From: Avimicrobium caecorum
GTDB lineage: Bacteria > Bacillota > Clostridia > Oscillospirales > Ruminococcaceae
DNA length: 16,649 nucleotides
Direction of reading: 5' to 3'
NCBI GenBank assembly: GCA_904394705.1
Contig: CAJFNJ010000016.1
Coordinates: forward strand, 1 to 16,649
A program made the position numbers and the translations under genes. Below, in pieces: positions 6,758-13,233 of the stretch. The notes beneath the pieces were generated by a model. It made no database searches and was not told the origin of the DNA. It saw nothing but the letters and a program-made list of their open reading frames with translations. Numbering within the stretch: the first letter of the stretch is position 1; each line of letters starts with the position of its first letter.

Positions 6758-6976
6758 TTTGCAGGATAGGATTTGTACAGATGCAAAAATAAACCGGAAT
6801 CGGGAATGGGCGAAGCTGCATAAAACCAGCGGAGAGCGAATGTGTAATCTGCCCGGATTCCCTAAAATGGGAGAGAACGGGCGAAAACCGCAGTTCCCGG
6901 GAGCCGGATACCAAAGCATAGTGCATAAAATTACAGGCCGGGTCTGTGGCGTTCCTCCAAAAGCGATGCAGGTTTC
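6758..6976. other. Gene-free, self-complementary intergenic stretch
   Basis: No gene is visible. GGAATCGGG (6796-6804) pairs with CCC-g-GATTCC (6852-6861), nine pairs with one bulged G, and encloses GCTG/CAGC (6815-6830). Downstream, GGG..AAC can pair with GTTCCC near 6870-6900. I found no terminator on the plus strand before the next promoter. A minus-strand transcript could end at the terminator at 6728-6757, but no minus-strand promoter is evident. Confidence 0.4.
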
Positions 6977-7005
6977 TTGCAGAGAAAGGTGCAGAATGCT
7001 ATAAT
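6977..7005 (+). promoter_or_regulatory. Consensus promoter of a short transcript
   Basis: TTGCAG (6977-6982) and a perfect TATAAT (7000-7005) with the optimal 17-nt spacer. The -10 is centred in a 7-bp dyad, CTATAAT-A-ATTATAG (6999-7013). Transcription would start near 7012 and meet a very strong terminator within about 110 nt without any start codon plus ribosome binding site. Confidence 0.8.
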
Positions 7006-7011
7006 AATTAT

Positions 7012-7124
7012 AGGCCAGATGCCTGCCCGGACCGGCCGGGCCAACTGAATCAGGTTTGTGTATCCTTAATATACAAACAGCTTTGCAGAAAAGACAGGGA
7101 CTGAAAAGTCCCTGTCTTTTTATA
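7012..7124 (+). ncRNA. Probable small RNA (~110 nt) upstream of the phn operon
   Basis: Bounded by the consensus promoter at 6977-7005 and the terminator at 7089-7124. Three consecutive hairpins are visible: GCCCGG (7025-7030) with CCGGGC (7036-7041); GTTTGTGTAT (7054-7063) with ATATACAAAC (7069-7078), ten pairs including one wobble with loop CCTTA; then the terminator. No reading frame. It could be an independent small RNA, or a terminated leader whose readthrough would feed the phn operon. The operon's own promoter downstream (7177-7205) favours an independent RNA. I do not recognise an RNA family. Confidence 0.6.
7089..7124 (+). terminator. Strong terminator of the small RNA
   Basis: A 14-bp perfect stem, AAAAGACAGGGACT (7089-7102) with AGTCCCTGTCTTTT (7107-7120), capped by a GAAA tetraloop and followed by more T. 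It is symmetric enough to work in both directions. Confidence 0.92.
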
Positions 7125-7176
7125 TCCGGGGGAGTTAAATTTATGTAAAACCACCGGTAGATTCCTGGCTGCCATA

Positions 7177-7205
7177 TTGAAAAAAGTGATACAAGTGTAT
7201 ATAAT
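7177..7205 (+). promoter_or_regulatory. Promoter of the phn-type ABC transporter operon
   Basis: TTGAAA (7177-7182) and TATAAT (7200-7205) with a 17-nt spacer, followed by a leader of about 97 nt. The leader holds a 7-bp stem CGGCAGA (7221-7227) with TCTGCCG (7250-7256), enclosing TCCG/CGGA, and a GC-rich hairpin CCGGG/CCCGG (7264-7277). I see no obvious Pho-box repeats or known riboswitch. Confidence 0.8.
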
Positions 7206-7308
7206 GTTCTTTGTGGAAGGCGGCAGATCCGGCATAAATACGGACTTCTTCTGCCGGTTCCAGCCGGGCGGGCCCGGTAAAAATGGAAAGGAAATTTGGA
7301 GGAAAGTT

Positions 7309-8358
7309 ATGAAAAAGATTCTTTCAGTGCTGATGGCAGCGGCTCTGTGTGCTTCCATGGCAGCCTGCTCCAGCAGCGACAACAGCTCTTCTGTTGCTGA
7401 GAACGGCAATATCCAGATCGATACCCTGCGAGTTGCATTTGTTCCCTCCCGGGAACCCGATGAGATCATCACTGCTACCGAGCCCCTCAAGGAGATGCTC
7501 AAGACCGAGCTGGCAAAGGAAGGCTACGATGTAGGCAATGTGGAGATCACAGTTGGTACCAGCTATGAAGCCGTAGGCGAGAGCCTTTCTGCCGGTACAG
7601 CCGATGTAGGTCTGATCCCCGGCGGTACCTATGTACTGTATGACGATGGCGCCGAAGTAATCCTGACTGCCACCCGTGACGGTCTGAGCATTGATTCGGA
7701 CAGCGCCAAGGACTGGAACGACAACAAGCCCACCGAAGCTACCACCGATCAGGCTGTATCCTATCGTGCCCTGATTATTGCTGGTCCTTCTGAGAAGGGT
7801 CAGGAGCTGGGTGCCAAGGTCAATGCCGGTGAAGAACTGACCTGGGACGATCTGAACAGCGCCAAGTGGAGCGTAATGTCTCCCTCTTCGCCGGCTGGTT
7901 ACATCTATCCGGCTCTGTGGCTCCAGGAGAACTATGGCAAGGGCATTACTGACCTGGCCTATGCAGTTCCTTCGGATTCCTACGGCAGCGCTATGGCCCG
8001 TCTGGCTTCGGGTCAGGTGGATGTGCTGGTATCCTATGCCGATGTCCGTCGTGACTATGCCGACCAGTGGCAGAGCGAGTACGGCCGCACTGCTTCCATC
8101 TGGGACGAAACCAATGTCATTGGTGTAACTCCTGCCATTTACAACGATACTGTCAGCGTGAGCAAGACCTCTGAGATCATGACCGATGAGTTCAAGACCG
8201 CTCTGCAGAATGCCTTCATCAACATCGGCAACACCGAAGAAGGCAAGGAAGTTATCGCAATTTACAGCCATCAGGGCTACCAGGTTGCCAAGTCTGAGGA
8301 CTATGACAACGAGCGTGCAGCTCAGCAGCTCATTCAGGAAATGACTGCGGCTCAGTAA
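7309..8358 (+). CDS. phnD: Phosphonate/phosphate-type ABC transporter substrate-binding lipoprotein
   Basis: A 349-aa PhnD-family binding protein that captures the substrate outside the cell and delivers it to the importer encoded downstream. The N-terminus is a lipoprotein signal (MKKILSVLMAAALCASMAAC) with the lipobox Cys at residue 20, followed by a Ser/Asn-rich linker. The mature part starts with LRVAFVPSREPDE and has GTADVGLIPGGTYVL, typical of the PhnD/periplasmic-binding-like II fold. The ATG at 7309 is preceded by GGAGG 6 nt upstream; a longer frame opening at 7177 (non-ATG) would hide the signal peptide and overlap the promoter, so it is rejected. It is followed by a hairpin and then by phnC and two phnE genes. 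The ligand could be a phosphonate, phosphite, phosphate ester or another anion; the sequence alone does not decide. Confidence 0.9.
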   Translation: MKKILSVLMAAALCASMAACSSSDNSSSVAENGNIQIDTLRVAFVPSREPDEIITATEPLKEMLKTELAKEGYDVGNVEITVGTSYEAVGESLSAGTADVGLIPGGTYVLYDDGAEVILTATRDGLSIDSDSAKDWNDNKPTEATTDQAVSYRALIIAGPSEKGQELGAKVNAGEELTWDDLNSAKWSVMSPSSPAGYIYPALWLQENYGKGITDLAYAVPSDSYGSAMARLASGQVDVLVSYADVRRDYADQWQSEYGRTASIWDETNVIGVTPAIYNDTVSVSKTSEIMTDEFKTALQNAFINIGNTEEGKEVIAIYSHQGYQVAKSEDYDNERAAQQLIQEMTAAQ

Positions 8359-8410
8359 AAAATGGCATCCAAAAGAAACCGATCTGCCCGCCTGGATCGA
8401 AGTATTTCGT

Positions 8411-8450
8411 AAAAAAACGGGGAACGGGAATGGACCGTTCCCCTGTTTTT
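8411..8450 (+). terminator. Intercistronic terminator or stabilising hairpin after phnD
   Basis: GGGGAACGG (8419-8427) pairs with CCGTTCCCC (8435-8443), extended by an A7 tract (8411-8417) against GTTTTT (8445-8450) with one bulged T. It has full intrinsic-terminator form but lies inside an operon. Partial termination would make the binding protein more abundant than the ATPase and permeases, a common arrangement for ABC importers. Confidence 0.85.
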
Positions 8451-8497
8451 GTAAAGGGGAGGCGAGGGTCCGTACAGGAACTTCCCCCTTACAAAAA
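8446..8497 (+). other. Second hairpin sharing the terminator U-tract
   Basis: TTTTTGTAA (8446-8454) pairs perfectly with TTACAAAAA (8489-8497). After one mismatch, GGGGAGG (8456-8462) pairs with CTTCCCC (8481-8487) with one wobble. The U-tract of the terminator is therefore the 5' arm of this stem, so the two structures compete for it. It begins the readthrough mRNA for phnC and may protect that end or tune readthrough. Confidence 0.6.
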
Positions 8498-8536
8498 CAG
8501 CAGACAGAACCATCAAGGAAGTTAAGAGGTTTCACG

Positions 8537-9289
8537 ATGATAGTATTCGACCATGTCAGCAAGACCTATCCCAATGGGTATCAGGCGCTCAAGGACATCA
8601 ATCTCACCATTGAACAGGGGGAGTTTGTAGCCATTATTGGTCTGTCCGGCGCCGGTAAATCCACCCTGATCCGTACCATCAACCGGATGCATGACATCAC
8701 CGACGGCACCCTGACCGTAGACGGTGTCAATGTCATGGAACTCAAGGGAGCCCGGCTGCGTCAGTTCCGCCGGAATATCGGTATGATCTTCCAGTCCTTC
8801 AATCTGGTGACCCGTACCACCGTCATCAAGAATGTCCTCACCTCCCGGGTGCCGGAGCTGCCGTTCTGGCGGGCTCTGCTGGGAGCTTACCCCAAGAAGG
8901 ACAAGCTGGAGGCCCTGGAAGCCCTGGATAAGGTGGGTATTCTGGATAAGGCCTTTGTCCGGGCGGATCAGCTCTCGGGCGGACAGCAGCAGCGTGTTGC
9001 CCTGGCCCGTACCCTGGCACAGAACCCCAAGATCATTCTGGCAGATGAACCGGTGGCCTCGCTGGACCCGGTCACTGCCAAGCAGGTAATGGACGACTTC
9101 CGGCGCATCAACCGGGAGATGAATATCTCGGTGCTCATCAATATCCACCATGTGGATCTGGCGCTGCAGTATGCCGACCGTGTCATCGGCATCAAGGCCG
9201 GTGAAGTGGTCTATGACGGTCCGGCTTCCGAAGTCAATGAAGCGGTACTGGCTGAGGTATACGGCGGTCAGTTCGAAGCGGGGGTGTGA
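8537..9289 (+). CDS. phnC: Phosphonate-type ABC transporter ATP-binding protein
   Basis: A 250-aa ABC ATPase that powers uptake of the PhnD-bound substrate. The Walker A GLSGAGKST is at residues 35-43, the Q-loop Gln at about 86 (IFQSF), the signature LSGGQQQ at 146-152, Walker B IILADE at 166-171 and the H-loop His in NIHHVD at about 204. Length and the start MIVFDHVSKTYPNG fit PhnC. ATG 8537 has AAGAGG 7 nt upstream. The stop at 9287-9289 is only 3 nt before the next start, so phnC and phnE are probably translationally coupled. All catalytic motifs are intact. Confidence 0.93.
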   Translation: MIVFDHVSKTYPNGYQALKDINLTIEQGEFVAIIGLSGAGKSTLIRTINRMHDITDGTLTVDGVNVMELKGARLRQFRRNIGMIFQSFNLVTRTTVIKNVLTSRVPELPFWRALLGAYPKKDKLEALEALDKVGILDKAFVRADQLSGGQQQRVALARTLAQNPKIILADEPVASLDPVTAKQVMDDFRRINREMNISVLINIHHVDLALQYADRVIGIKAGEVVYDGPASEVNEAVLAEVYGGQFEAGV

Positions 9290-9292
9290 TGT

Positions 9293-10114
9293 ATGTCCCT
9301 TTACGATAAGATCTTCCCGCCCAGGACCATCACCCTGGAAAACGGCAAGACAGTACAGCAGCCCGTTTCCCGCCTGCCGCTGATTATTGTGCTGGTGCTG
9401 ATCTGCTGCGCGGTGTCGGTCAAGGTCACCGGCTTCAACTTCGCCACCCTTGCCAAGCGCGGCGAACAGTTCTTTGTCATTCTCGGCGATATGTTCCCGC
9501 CCAACTGGAAGTATTCCTCCCAGGTCTGGGGCCCGCTCTTTGATACCATCAAGATGTCGCTGCTCGGCTCCTTTATCGGCACGGTGGCTGCCATTCCCTT
9601 TGCGGTGCTGGCCTCCACCAACATCATCAAGAGCCGTGTGGTCGTTTCCCTGTCCCGGCTGCTCTTCAGCCTGGTGCGTACCCTGCCCACCCTGGTTGTG
9701 GCACTCATTGCCACCTATGTCTTTGGCCTGGGCACCCTGGCTGGTACCACTGCCATTGCCGTGTTCACCTTCGCCTATATGGGCAAGATCCTCTATGAGG
9801 AGATCGAAACGGTGGATATGGGCGCCTTTGAAGCCGCCGAAGCCATGGGCGCTTCCAAGCCCCGTGCCTTTGTATGTGCCATTGTGCCCCAGGTGCTGCC
9901 GTCCTATATCTCCAATACCCTCTTCTGCTTTGAGGGCAATGTGCGCTACGCCTCCATCCTGGGTTATGTGGGCGCCGGCGGTCTGGGCCTGGTGCTCAAC
10001 GAGCGCCTGGGCTGGCGGGATTACAGCGGCGCCGGTATGATCCTCATCATGCTGTTTGTCACGGTATTCATCATCGAAACCATCAGCCGGTACTTCCGCC
10101 GGAAACTGGTCTGA
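9293..10114 (+). CDS. phnE: Phosphonate-type ABC transporter permease, first subunit
   Basis: A 273-aa inner-membrane permease. The N-terminal cytoplasmic stretch is followed by a first membrane segment (about 28-46) and the BPD-type core (segments near 83-108, 120-142, 147-165 and 246-264). The EAA loop that contacts PhnC is at EAAEAMGASKPRAF (180-193), followed by VPQVLPSYI. The C-terminal GYVGAGGLGLVLNERLGWRDY is typical of PhnE. It starts 3 nt after the phnC stop with only a G-rich run (9279-9285) as ribosome binding site, which suggests coupling. It probably pairs with the next gene product as a heterodimer. Confidence 0.92.
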   Translation: MSLYDKIFPPRTITLENGKTVQQPVSRLPLIIVLVLICCAVSVKVTGFNFATLAKRGEQFFVILGDMFPPNWKYSSQVWGPLFDTIKMSLLGSFIGTVAAIPFAVLASTNIIKSRVVVSLSRLLFSLVRTLPTLVVALIATYVFGLGTLAGTTAIAVFTFAYMGKILYEEIETVDMGAFEAAEAMGASKPRAFVCAIVPQVLPSYISNTLFCFEGNVRYASILGYVGAGGLGLVLNERLGWRDYSGAGMILIMLFVTVFIIETISRYFRRKLV

Positions 10115-10129
10115 GGGAGGTGCCGCATC

Positions 10130-10939
10130 ATGGAAAATAAAATCCTTTCCGCCTATGAGAACCGTCCCCGGACCCTCTGGAGCCGTCTGGCTCTGGGCGC
10201 TGTACTGGTGGCACTGATGGCCTGGTCCGCCACTGCCGCCGTGGATTATACCGGCGCGTCGGGCGGCGGTCAGATCGCCGCGAGCATCATCTCGGGCATT
10301 CTGCACCCGGATCTCAGCCTGCTCTTCAACTTCACCACCGAGGGCGTACCCTATCTCATGCTGGAGACCATCTGTATCGCCTTCCTGGGTACTGTGGTGG
10401 GCGCTGTGCTGGCGATCCCGCTCTCGTTCCTCACCGCCTCCAACCTGGTGCCCAAGCCCATCGCCTTTGTGGGACGCATGGCAATCATGGCCATCCGTAC
10501 TGTGCCGTCGCTGGTCTATGGCCTGATGTTTGTCCGGGTCACCGGTATGGGCGCCTTTGCCGGTCTGATGACCATGGCGCTCTCCTCCATCGGCATGGTG
10601 TCCAAGATGTATATCGAGGCCATTGAGGACCTGGATGTCAAGATCCTCGAATCGCTGGACGCCGCAGGCTGTACCACCTTCCAGAAGATCCGGTACGGCA
10701 TTCTGCCCCAGCTCATTCCCAACTTTGCCTCCACTGCCATCTATCGCTTTGACATCAACCTCCGGGACGCCACTGTCCTGGGTCTGGTGGGTGCAGGCGG
10801 CTATGGCGCGCCGCTGATCTTTGCCATGAATGCCTACCGCTGGAACGAAGCCGGCGCGATCCTGGCAGGGCTGATCGTGCTGGTGCTGGTGGTGGAATAC
10901 GGTTCCACCAAGATCCGTGTCAAGCTGGCACGGGGCTGA
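10130..10939 (+). CDS. phnE: Phosphonate-type ABC transporter permease, second subunit
   Basis: A 269-aa PhnE paralogue, the last gene of the operon. Membrane segments lie near 18-38, 78-103, 112-135, 141-160 and 243-258. An EAA-like loop with weaker conservation (ESLDAAGCTTFQKIRYGILP, 174-193) precedes VLGLVGAGGYGAPL. ATG 10130 has GGGAGG 9 nt upstream, and the gap after the first permease is 15 nt. Two different PhnE subunits in tandem point to a heterodimeric channel. No C-P lyase, phosphonatase or phosphite oxidase gene follows in this window, so what the cell does with the substrate is not shown here. Confidence 0.92.
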   Translation: MENKILSAYENRPRTLWSRLALGAVLVALMAWSATAAVDYTGASGGGQIAASIISGILHPDLSLLFNFTTEGVPYLMLETICIAFLGTVVGAVLAIPLSFLTASNLVPKPIAFVGRMAIMAIRTVPSLVYGLMFVRVTGMGAFAGLMTMALSSIGMVSKMYIEAIEDLDVKILESLDAAGCTTFQKIRYGILPQLIPNFASTAIYRFDINLRDATVLGLVGAGGYGAPLIFAMNAYRWNEAGAILAGLIVLVLVVEYGSTKIRVKLARG

Positions 10940-10954
10940 TCCCTTGTATTCTGA

Positions 10955-10994
10955 AAATCTCCGGTCCGGCAGCTGTCCGGCCGGGGATTTTTTT
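10955..10994 (+). terminator. Terminator of the phn operon
   Basis: AAATCTCCGG (10955-10964) pairs with CCGGGGATTT (10981-10990) with one wobble. The loop can form a further CCGG/CCGG stem, and a seven-T run ends at 10994. Confidence 0.9.
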
Positions 10995-11073
10995 GCATAG
11001 CGGGGACCGGAGCCGCCCATACTGGAAAGACCGCTTTGTTTTTTACGGTTCTTTGAATTTTCGTCCCAGATGC

Positions 11074-11102
11074 TTGATGAAATTTGTGGGATATGGTAGG
11101 AT
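11074..11102 (+). promoter_or_regulatory. Possible promoter of the small membrane protein gene
   Basis: TTGATG (11074-11079) and TAGGAT (11097-11102) with 17-nt spacing, about 33 nt before the start codon. Each hexamer has about four matches to consensus, so this is a moderate call. Confidence 0.45.
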
Positions 11103-11134
11103 TAAAACAGGATATGATGAAAGGGGACACCACT

Positions 11135-11404
11135 ATGAGAAAATTGTTTGAATGCGCTGACCGCTATGCCGCAAACAGCCGTTGGCAAGATTTCGCCATG
11201 CTGAAAATCTGTGTATTCAGCATGGGACTGCTGGTGGGCATGACTGTCCCCGCCGGTCGGAAAAAAGCCCCGGCTCTGCTGGCACTGCTGGCCTTTGTGA
11301 CAACCTATATCCCGCTGCTGCTGGGCTTTCTGCCCTATCTCACTGATATGATCCCTTCCGGACGCAGCCAGCGCCGCATCAACAAGGTGATCCTGCCGGA
11401 ATAA
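11135..11404 (+). CDS. Small two-TM membrane protein, 'permease of phosphate ABC transporter'-like
   Basis: An 89-aa protein. The N-terminus is amphipathic and charged (MRKLFECADRYAANSRWQDF), then there are two hydrophobic segments (about 20-40 and 45-68) and a basic C-terminal tail. It resembles short Firmicutes proteins often labelled 'permease of phosphate ABC transporter', a name with no demonstrated function that I am aware of. ATG 11135 is preceded by AAGGGG 8 nt upstream; in-frame ATGs further upstream lack a ribosome binding site. It lies between the phn operon terminator and a strong bidirectional terminator, so it is probably transcribed alone. Adjacency to a phosphonate-type importer is suggestive but not proof of a link. 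Confidence 0.75.
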   Translation: MRKLFECADRYAANSRWQDFAMLKICVFSMGLLVGMTVPAGRKKAPALLALLAFVTTYIPLLLGFLPYLTDMIPSGRSQRRINKVILPE

Positions 11405-11422
11405 AACGGAATACCGCAATAA

Positions 11423-11455
11423 AAAAGGCGTATGGAATTGTTCCATACGCCTTTT
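11423..11455. terminator. Bidirectional terminator between the small membrane protein gene and hflX
   Basis: A 15-bp perfect stem, AAAAGGCGTATGGAA (11423-11437) with TTCCATACGCCTTTT (11441-11455), with a 3-nt loop. It is flanked by A-runs on the left and T on the right, so it ends both convergent genes. Confidence 0.95.
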
Positions 11456-11469
11456 CTGTATCCATGGGG

Positions 11470-12714
11470 TCAGGAGATCTGATAGGGAGCCACCTTGTGC
11501 AGCACCCGGATATGCACCAGGGCATCCGCCAGAATGCCGTCGGGGGTGTACTCCTCCGAAAAGACCTTGCCCTCCTGCCGGATCTCTGCCAGCAGCCCGG
11601 CAGCGGTATAGGGCAGGAGCAGTTTCAGCCGCTTCTGGGAGGGCTCCAGCGCCGCCATGATCGCCGAGAGCAGCTCCTCAAAGCCGGCCTTTTCCCGGGC
11701 CGAGATGAGCACGGTATCCTTGCGGTCCAGGGGACGCAGCCCCGGCACCAGGTCGCACTTGTTGAGCACCTTGATCATCGGGGTGTCGGCAGCGCCCAGC
11801 TCTGCCAGCAGGCTGGTGGTGACTTCGATCTGCTCGTCCATCTCAGGGCTGGAGGCGTCGCAGACACAGAGCAGCACATCGGCAGAGGCTGCCTCCTCCA
11901 GGGTGGATTTGAAGGCCTCCACCAGGTTGTGGGGGAGCCGCCGCACCAGGCCGACGGTGTCAATGAGCATCACCGAGCGCCCGTCCGGGAGCAGCAGGGC
12001 CCGGGCTGTGGGGTCGAGGGTGGCAAAGAGTTTGTTTTCCGCCAGCACACCGGCATCGGTGAGGGCGTTGAGCAGGGTGGACTTGCCCACATTGGTGTAG
12101 CCCACAATGGCGGCAGTGATGATGCCGTCCTTCTTGCGGCGGGAGCGCATCTGTTCCCGGCGGCGGGTGAGATCCCGCAGTTCCTCCTCCAGCTTCTGGA
12201 TGCGGGAGCGGATATGCCGGCGGTCGGTTTCCAGCTTGGTTTCACCGGGGCCCCGGGTGCCGATGCCGCCACCCAGCCGGGAGAGGTTCTCACTGCTGCC
12301 CGCCAGCCGGGGCAGACGGTAGCGCAGCTGGGCCAGCTCCACCTGGAGCCGTCCTTCGCTGCTCCGGGCCCGGGCCGCAAAGATGTCCAGGATCAGCATG
12401 GTGCGGTCCACCACCGCCACGCCGGTGACATCGCCGATGTTCCGGGTCTGGCTGCCGGTGAGTTCGCAGTCAAAGATGAGCATATCCGCCTCCAGCCGTT
12501 CCAGATCCTCGGTGAGTTCCCGGAGCCGTCCCGAGCCCACCACGGTGGCGGAATCGGGGGCAGGACGCTTCTGAATGGAGGTGGCAGCCACCTCCACCCC
12601 GGCGGTGCGGGCCAATTCCTCCAGCTCCAGCAGGGAGGTTTCAGCGTCATATTCGCCGGTGTCCACCGCCACCAGAATGGCACGGGGGAGTTTTTCGGTA
12701 TTGTCGTACATCAT
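11470..12714 (-). CDS. hflX: Ribosome-associated GTPase HflX
   Basis: A 414-aa HflX GTPase, a family that binds the 50S subunit and splits or rescues stalled ribosomes under stress. The N-terminal HflX domain contains VVGSGRLREL (58-67) and the stretch FDCELTGSQTRNIGDVTG (81-98), then the diagnostic RSSEGRLQVELAQLRYRLPRL (117-137) and GPGETKLETDRR (155-166). A coiled linker (about 170-195) leads to the G domain: G1 GYTNVGKST (205-213), switch region LFATLDPT (229-236), G3 DTVG (252-255), G4 NKCD (318-321) and G5 SAR (338-340). The start is the ATG at 12714, with AAGGAGG (12730-12724) 9 nt upstream; a second ATG follows directly. A longer frame to 12777 lacks a ribosome binding site. All G motifs are intact. 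Confidence 0.96.
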   Translation of the reverse strand: MMYDNTEKLPRAILVAVDTGEYDAETSLLELEELARTAGVEVAATSIQKRPAPDSATVVGSGRLRELTEDLERLEADMLIFDCELTGSQTRNIGDVTGVAVVDRTMLILDIFAARARSSEGRLQVELAQLRYRLPRLAGSSENLSRLGGGIGTRGPGETKLETDRRHIRSRIQKLEEELRDLTRRREQMRSRRKKDGIITAAIVGYTNVGKSTLLNALTDAGVLAENKLFATLDPTARALLLPDGRSVMLIDTVGLVRRLPHNLVEAFKSTLEEAASADVLLCVCDASSPEMDEQIEVTTSLLAELGAADTPMIKVLNKCDLVPGLRPLDRKDTVLISAREKAGFEELLSAIMAALEPSQKRLKLLLPYTAAGLLAEIRQEGKVFSEEYTPDGILADALVHIRVLHKVAPYQIS

Positions 12715-12886
12715 AGTCAGTGTCCTCCTTGATGGAGCGGTAATTTTCAGGGAAACAGGGCTGCCGGTTCTTCCCATAGCGGGCAGGCAGCCGGTACAGT
12801 CTTAGTATGCCGCCGGAACCGGGCTTTTTTCCCGGAAAGGCAGCGCCTGGCAAGGCTATTATAGCATATCCGGGGCGGGTTTTGAA
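12715..12886 (-). promoter_or_regulatory. hflX promoter and structured leader
   Basis: On the minus strand a perfect TATAAT (12863-12858) has TTCAAA (12886-12881) 17 nt upstream. The leader of about 135 nt carries CCGGG/CCCGG with a 7-nt loop (12819-12835) and a 7-bp stem GGCTGCC/GGCAGCC (12759-12792) before the ribosome binding site. No upstream reading frame is convincing. Confidence 0.55.
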
Positions 12887-12892
12887 CAGGAC

Positions 12893-12930
12893 GCAAAAAA
12901 CGGCTCCCGGGGAAGGAAGCCGTTTTTTGC
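12893..12930. terminator. Bidirectional-looking terminator downstream of the minus-strand small RNA
   Basis: A 13-bp perfect stem, GCAAAAAACGGCT (12893-12905) with AGCCGTTTTTTGC (12918-12930), and a 12-nt loop. Nothing on the plus strand obviously needs it. It sits at the end of a minus-strand transcript that would start near 13058, just before the hflX promoter. Confidence 0.88.
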
Positions 12931-13058
12931 TGTTTGTGGTGTATTGTAATTGAGGAGGGTTTGACGATACCCGCCGGCCTGGATCGGCTTGCCGGTTTGC
13001 TGCTGCGGCCCGCCGTCTTTCTGACAGCCGATGGTGTTGCGGTCACCTTTTCGGGTAC
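12893..13058 (-). ncRNA. Candidate small RNA with anti-Shine-Dalgarno stretch
   Basis: About 166 nt between a minus-strand TATAAT (13070-13065) and the terminator at 12893-12930. The 5' two-thirds folds as a branched structure: closing stem 13052-13057 with 12968-12973 (TACCCG/CGGGTA), arm 13033-13036 with 13044-13047 (GGTG/CACC), and directly beside it a 7-bp arm 12983-12989 with 13026-13032 (ATCGGCT/AGCCGAT). Between this domain and the terminator an apparently unpaired region (12931-12967) carries CCCTCCTC (minus strand, 12959-12952), complementary to Shine-Dalgarno sequences. C-rich unpaired CUCC-type motifs are typical of Firmicutes trans-acting small RNAs. No ORF with a ribosome binding site. 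The -35 is poor, so expression is unproven. Confidence 0.5.
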
Positions 13059-13160
13059 AGCTATATTATACCCAAATCCCTTTCGGGTGTTGTGAATAGT
13101 CTTGACGGAATTTTTGAAATTTGTTTGAAGTCAGAAATTCCCGGAAATCAGGATCGAAAA

Positions 13161-13200
13161 CGAACTTTTGTTTGCAATTTTCCGGGGGTTCTGGTATACT
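13161..13200 (+). promoter_or_regulatory. lexA promoter with overlapping SOS (LexA) box
   Basis: CGAACTTTTGTTTG (13161-13174) matches the Gram-positive LexA operator CGAAC-N4-GTTYG. It overlaps the -35 TTGCAA (13172-13177), which is 17 nt from the -10 TATACT (13195-13200). LexA bound here would block polymerase, so lexA is expected to repress itself. Confidence 0.88.
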
Positions 13201-13233
13201 GAAATGGATAACAGCCGGATGGAGGGAAACGGT

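Noticed and set aside
8522..11020. 832-codon minus-strand frame across phnC-phnE-phnE
   Set aside because: Low-complexity His/Gly/Gln/Asp-rich antisense shadow; the plus-strand ABC genes have all motifs and ribosome binding sites.
11464..12732. 422-codon plus-strand frame over hflX
   Set aside because: Antisense of an unmistakable HflX with intact G motifs.
12961..13092. Plus-strand 43-codon frame from TTG after GAGGAGGG, upstream of lexA
   Set aside because: The ribosome binding site is only 2-3 nt from the TTG and the peptide has no recognisable features. The same bases are better explained as a minus-strand RNA with an anti-Shine-Dalgarno stretch.
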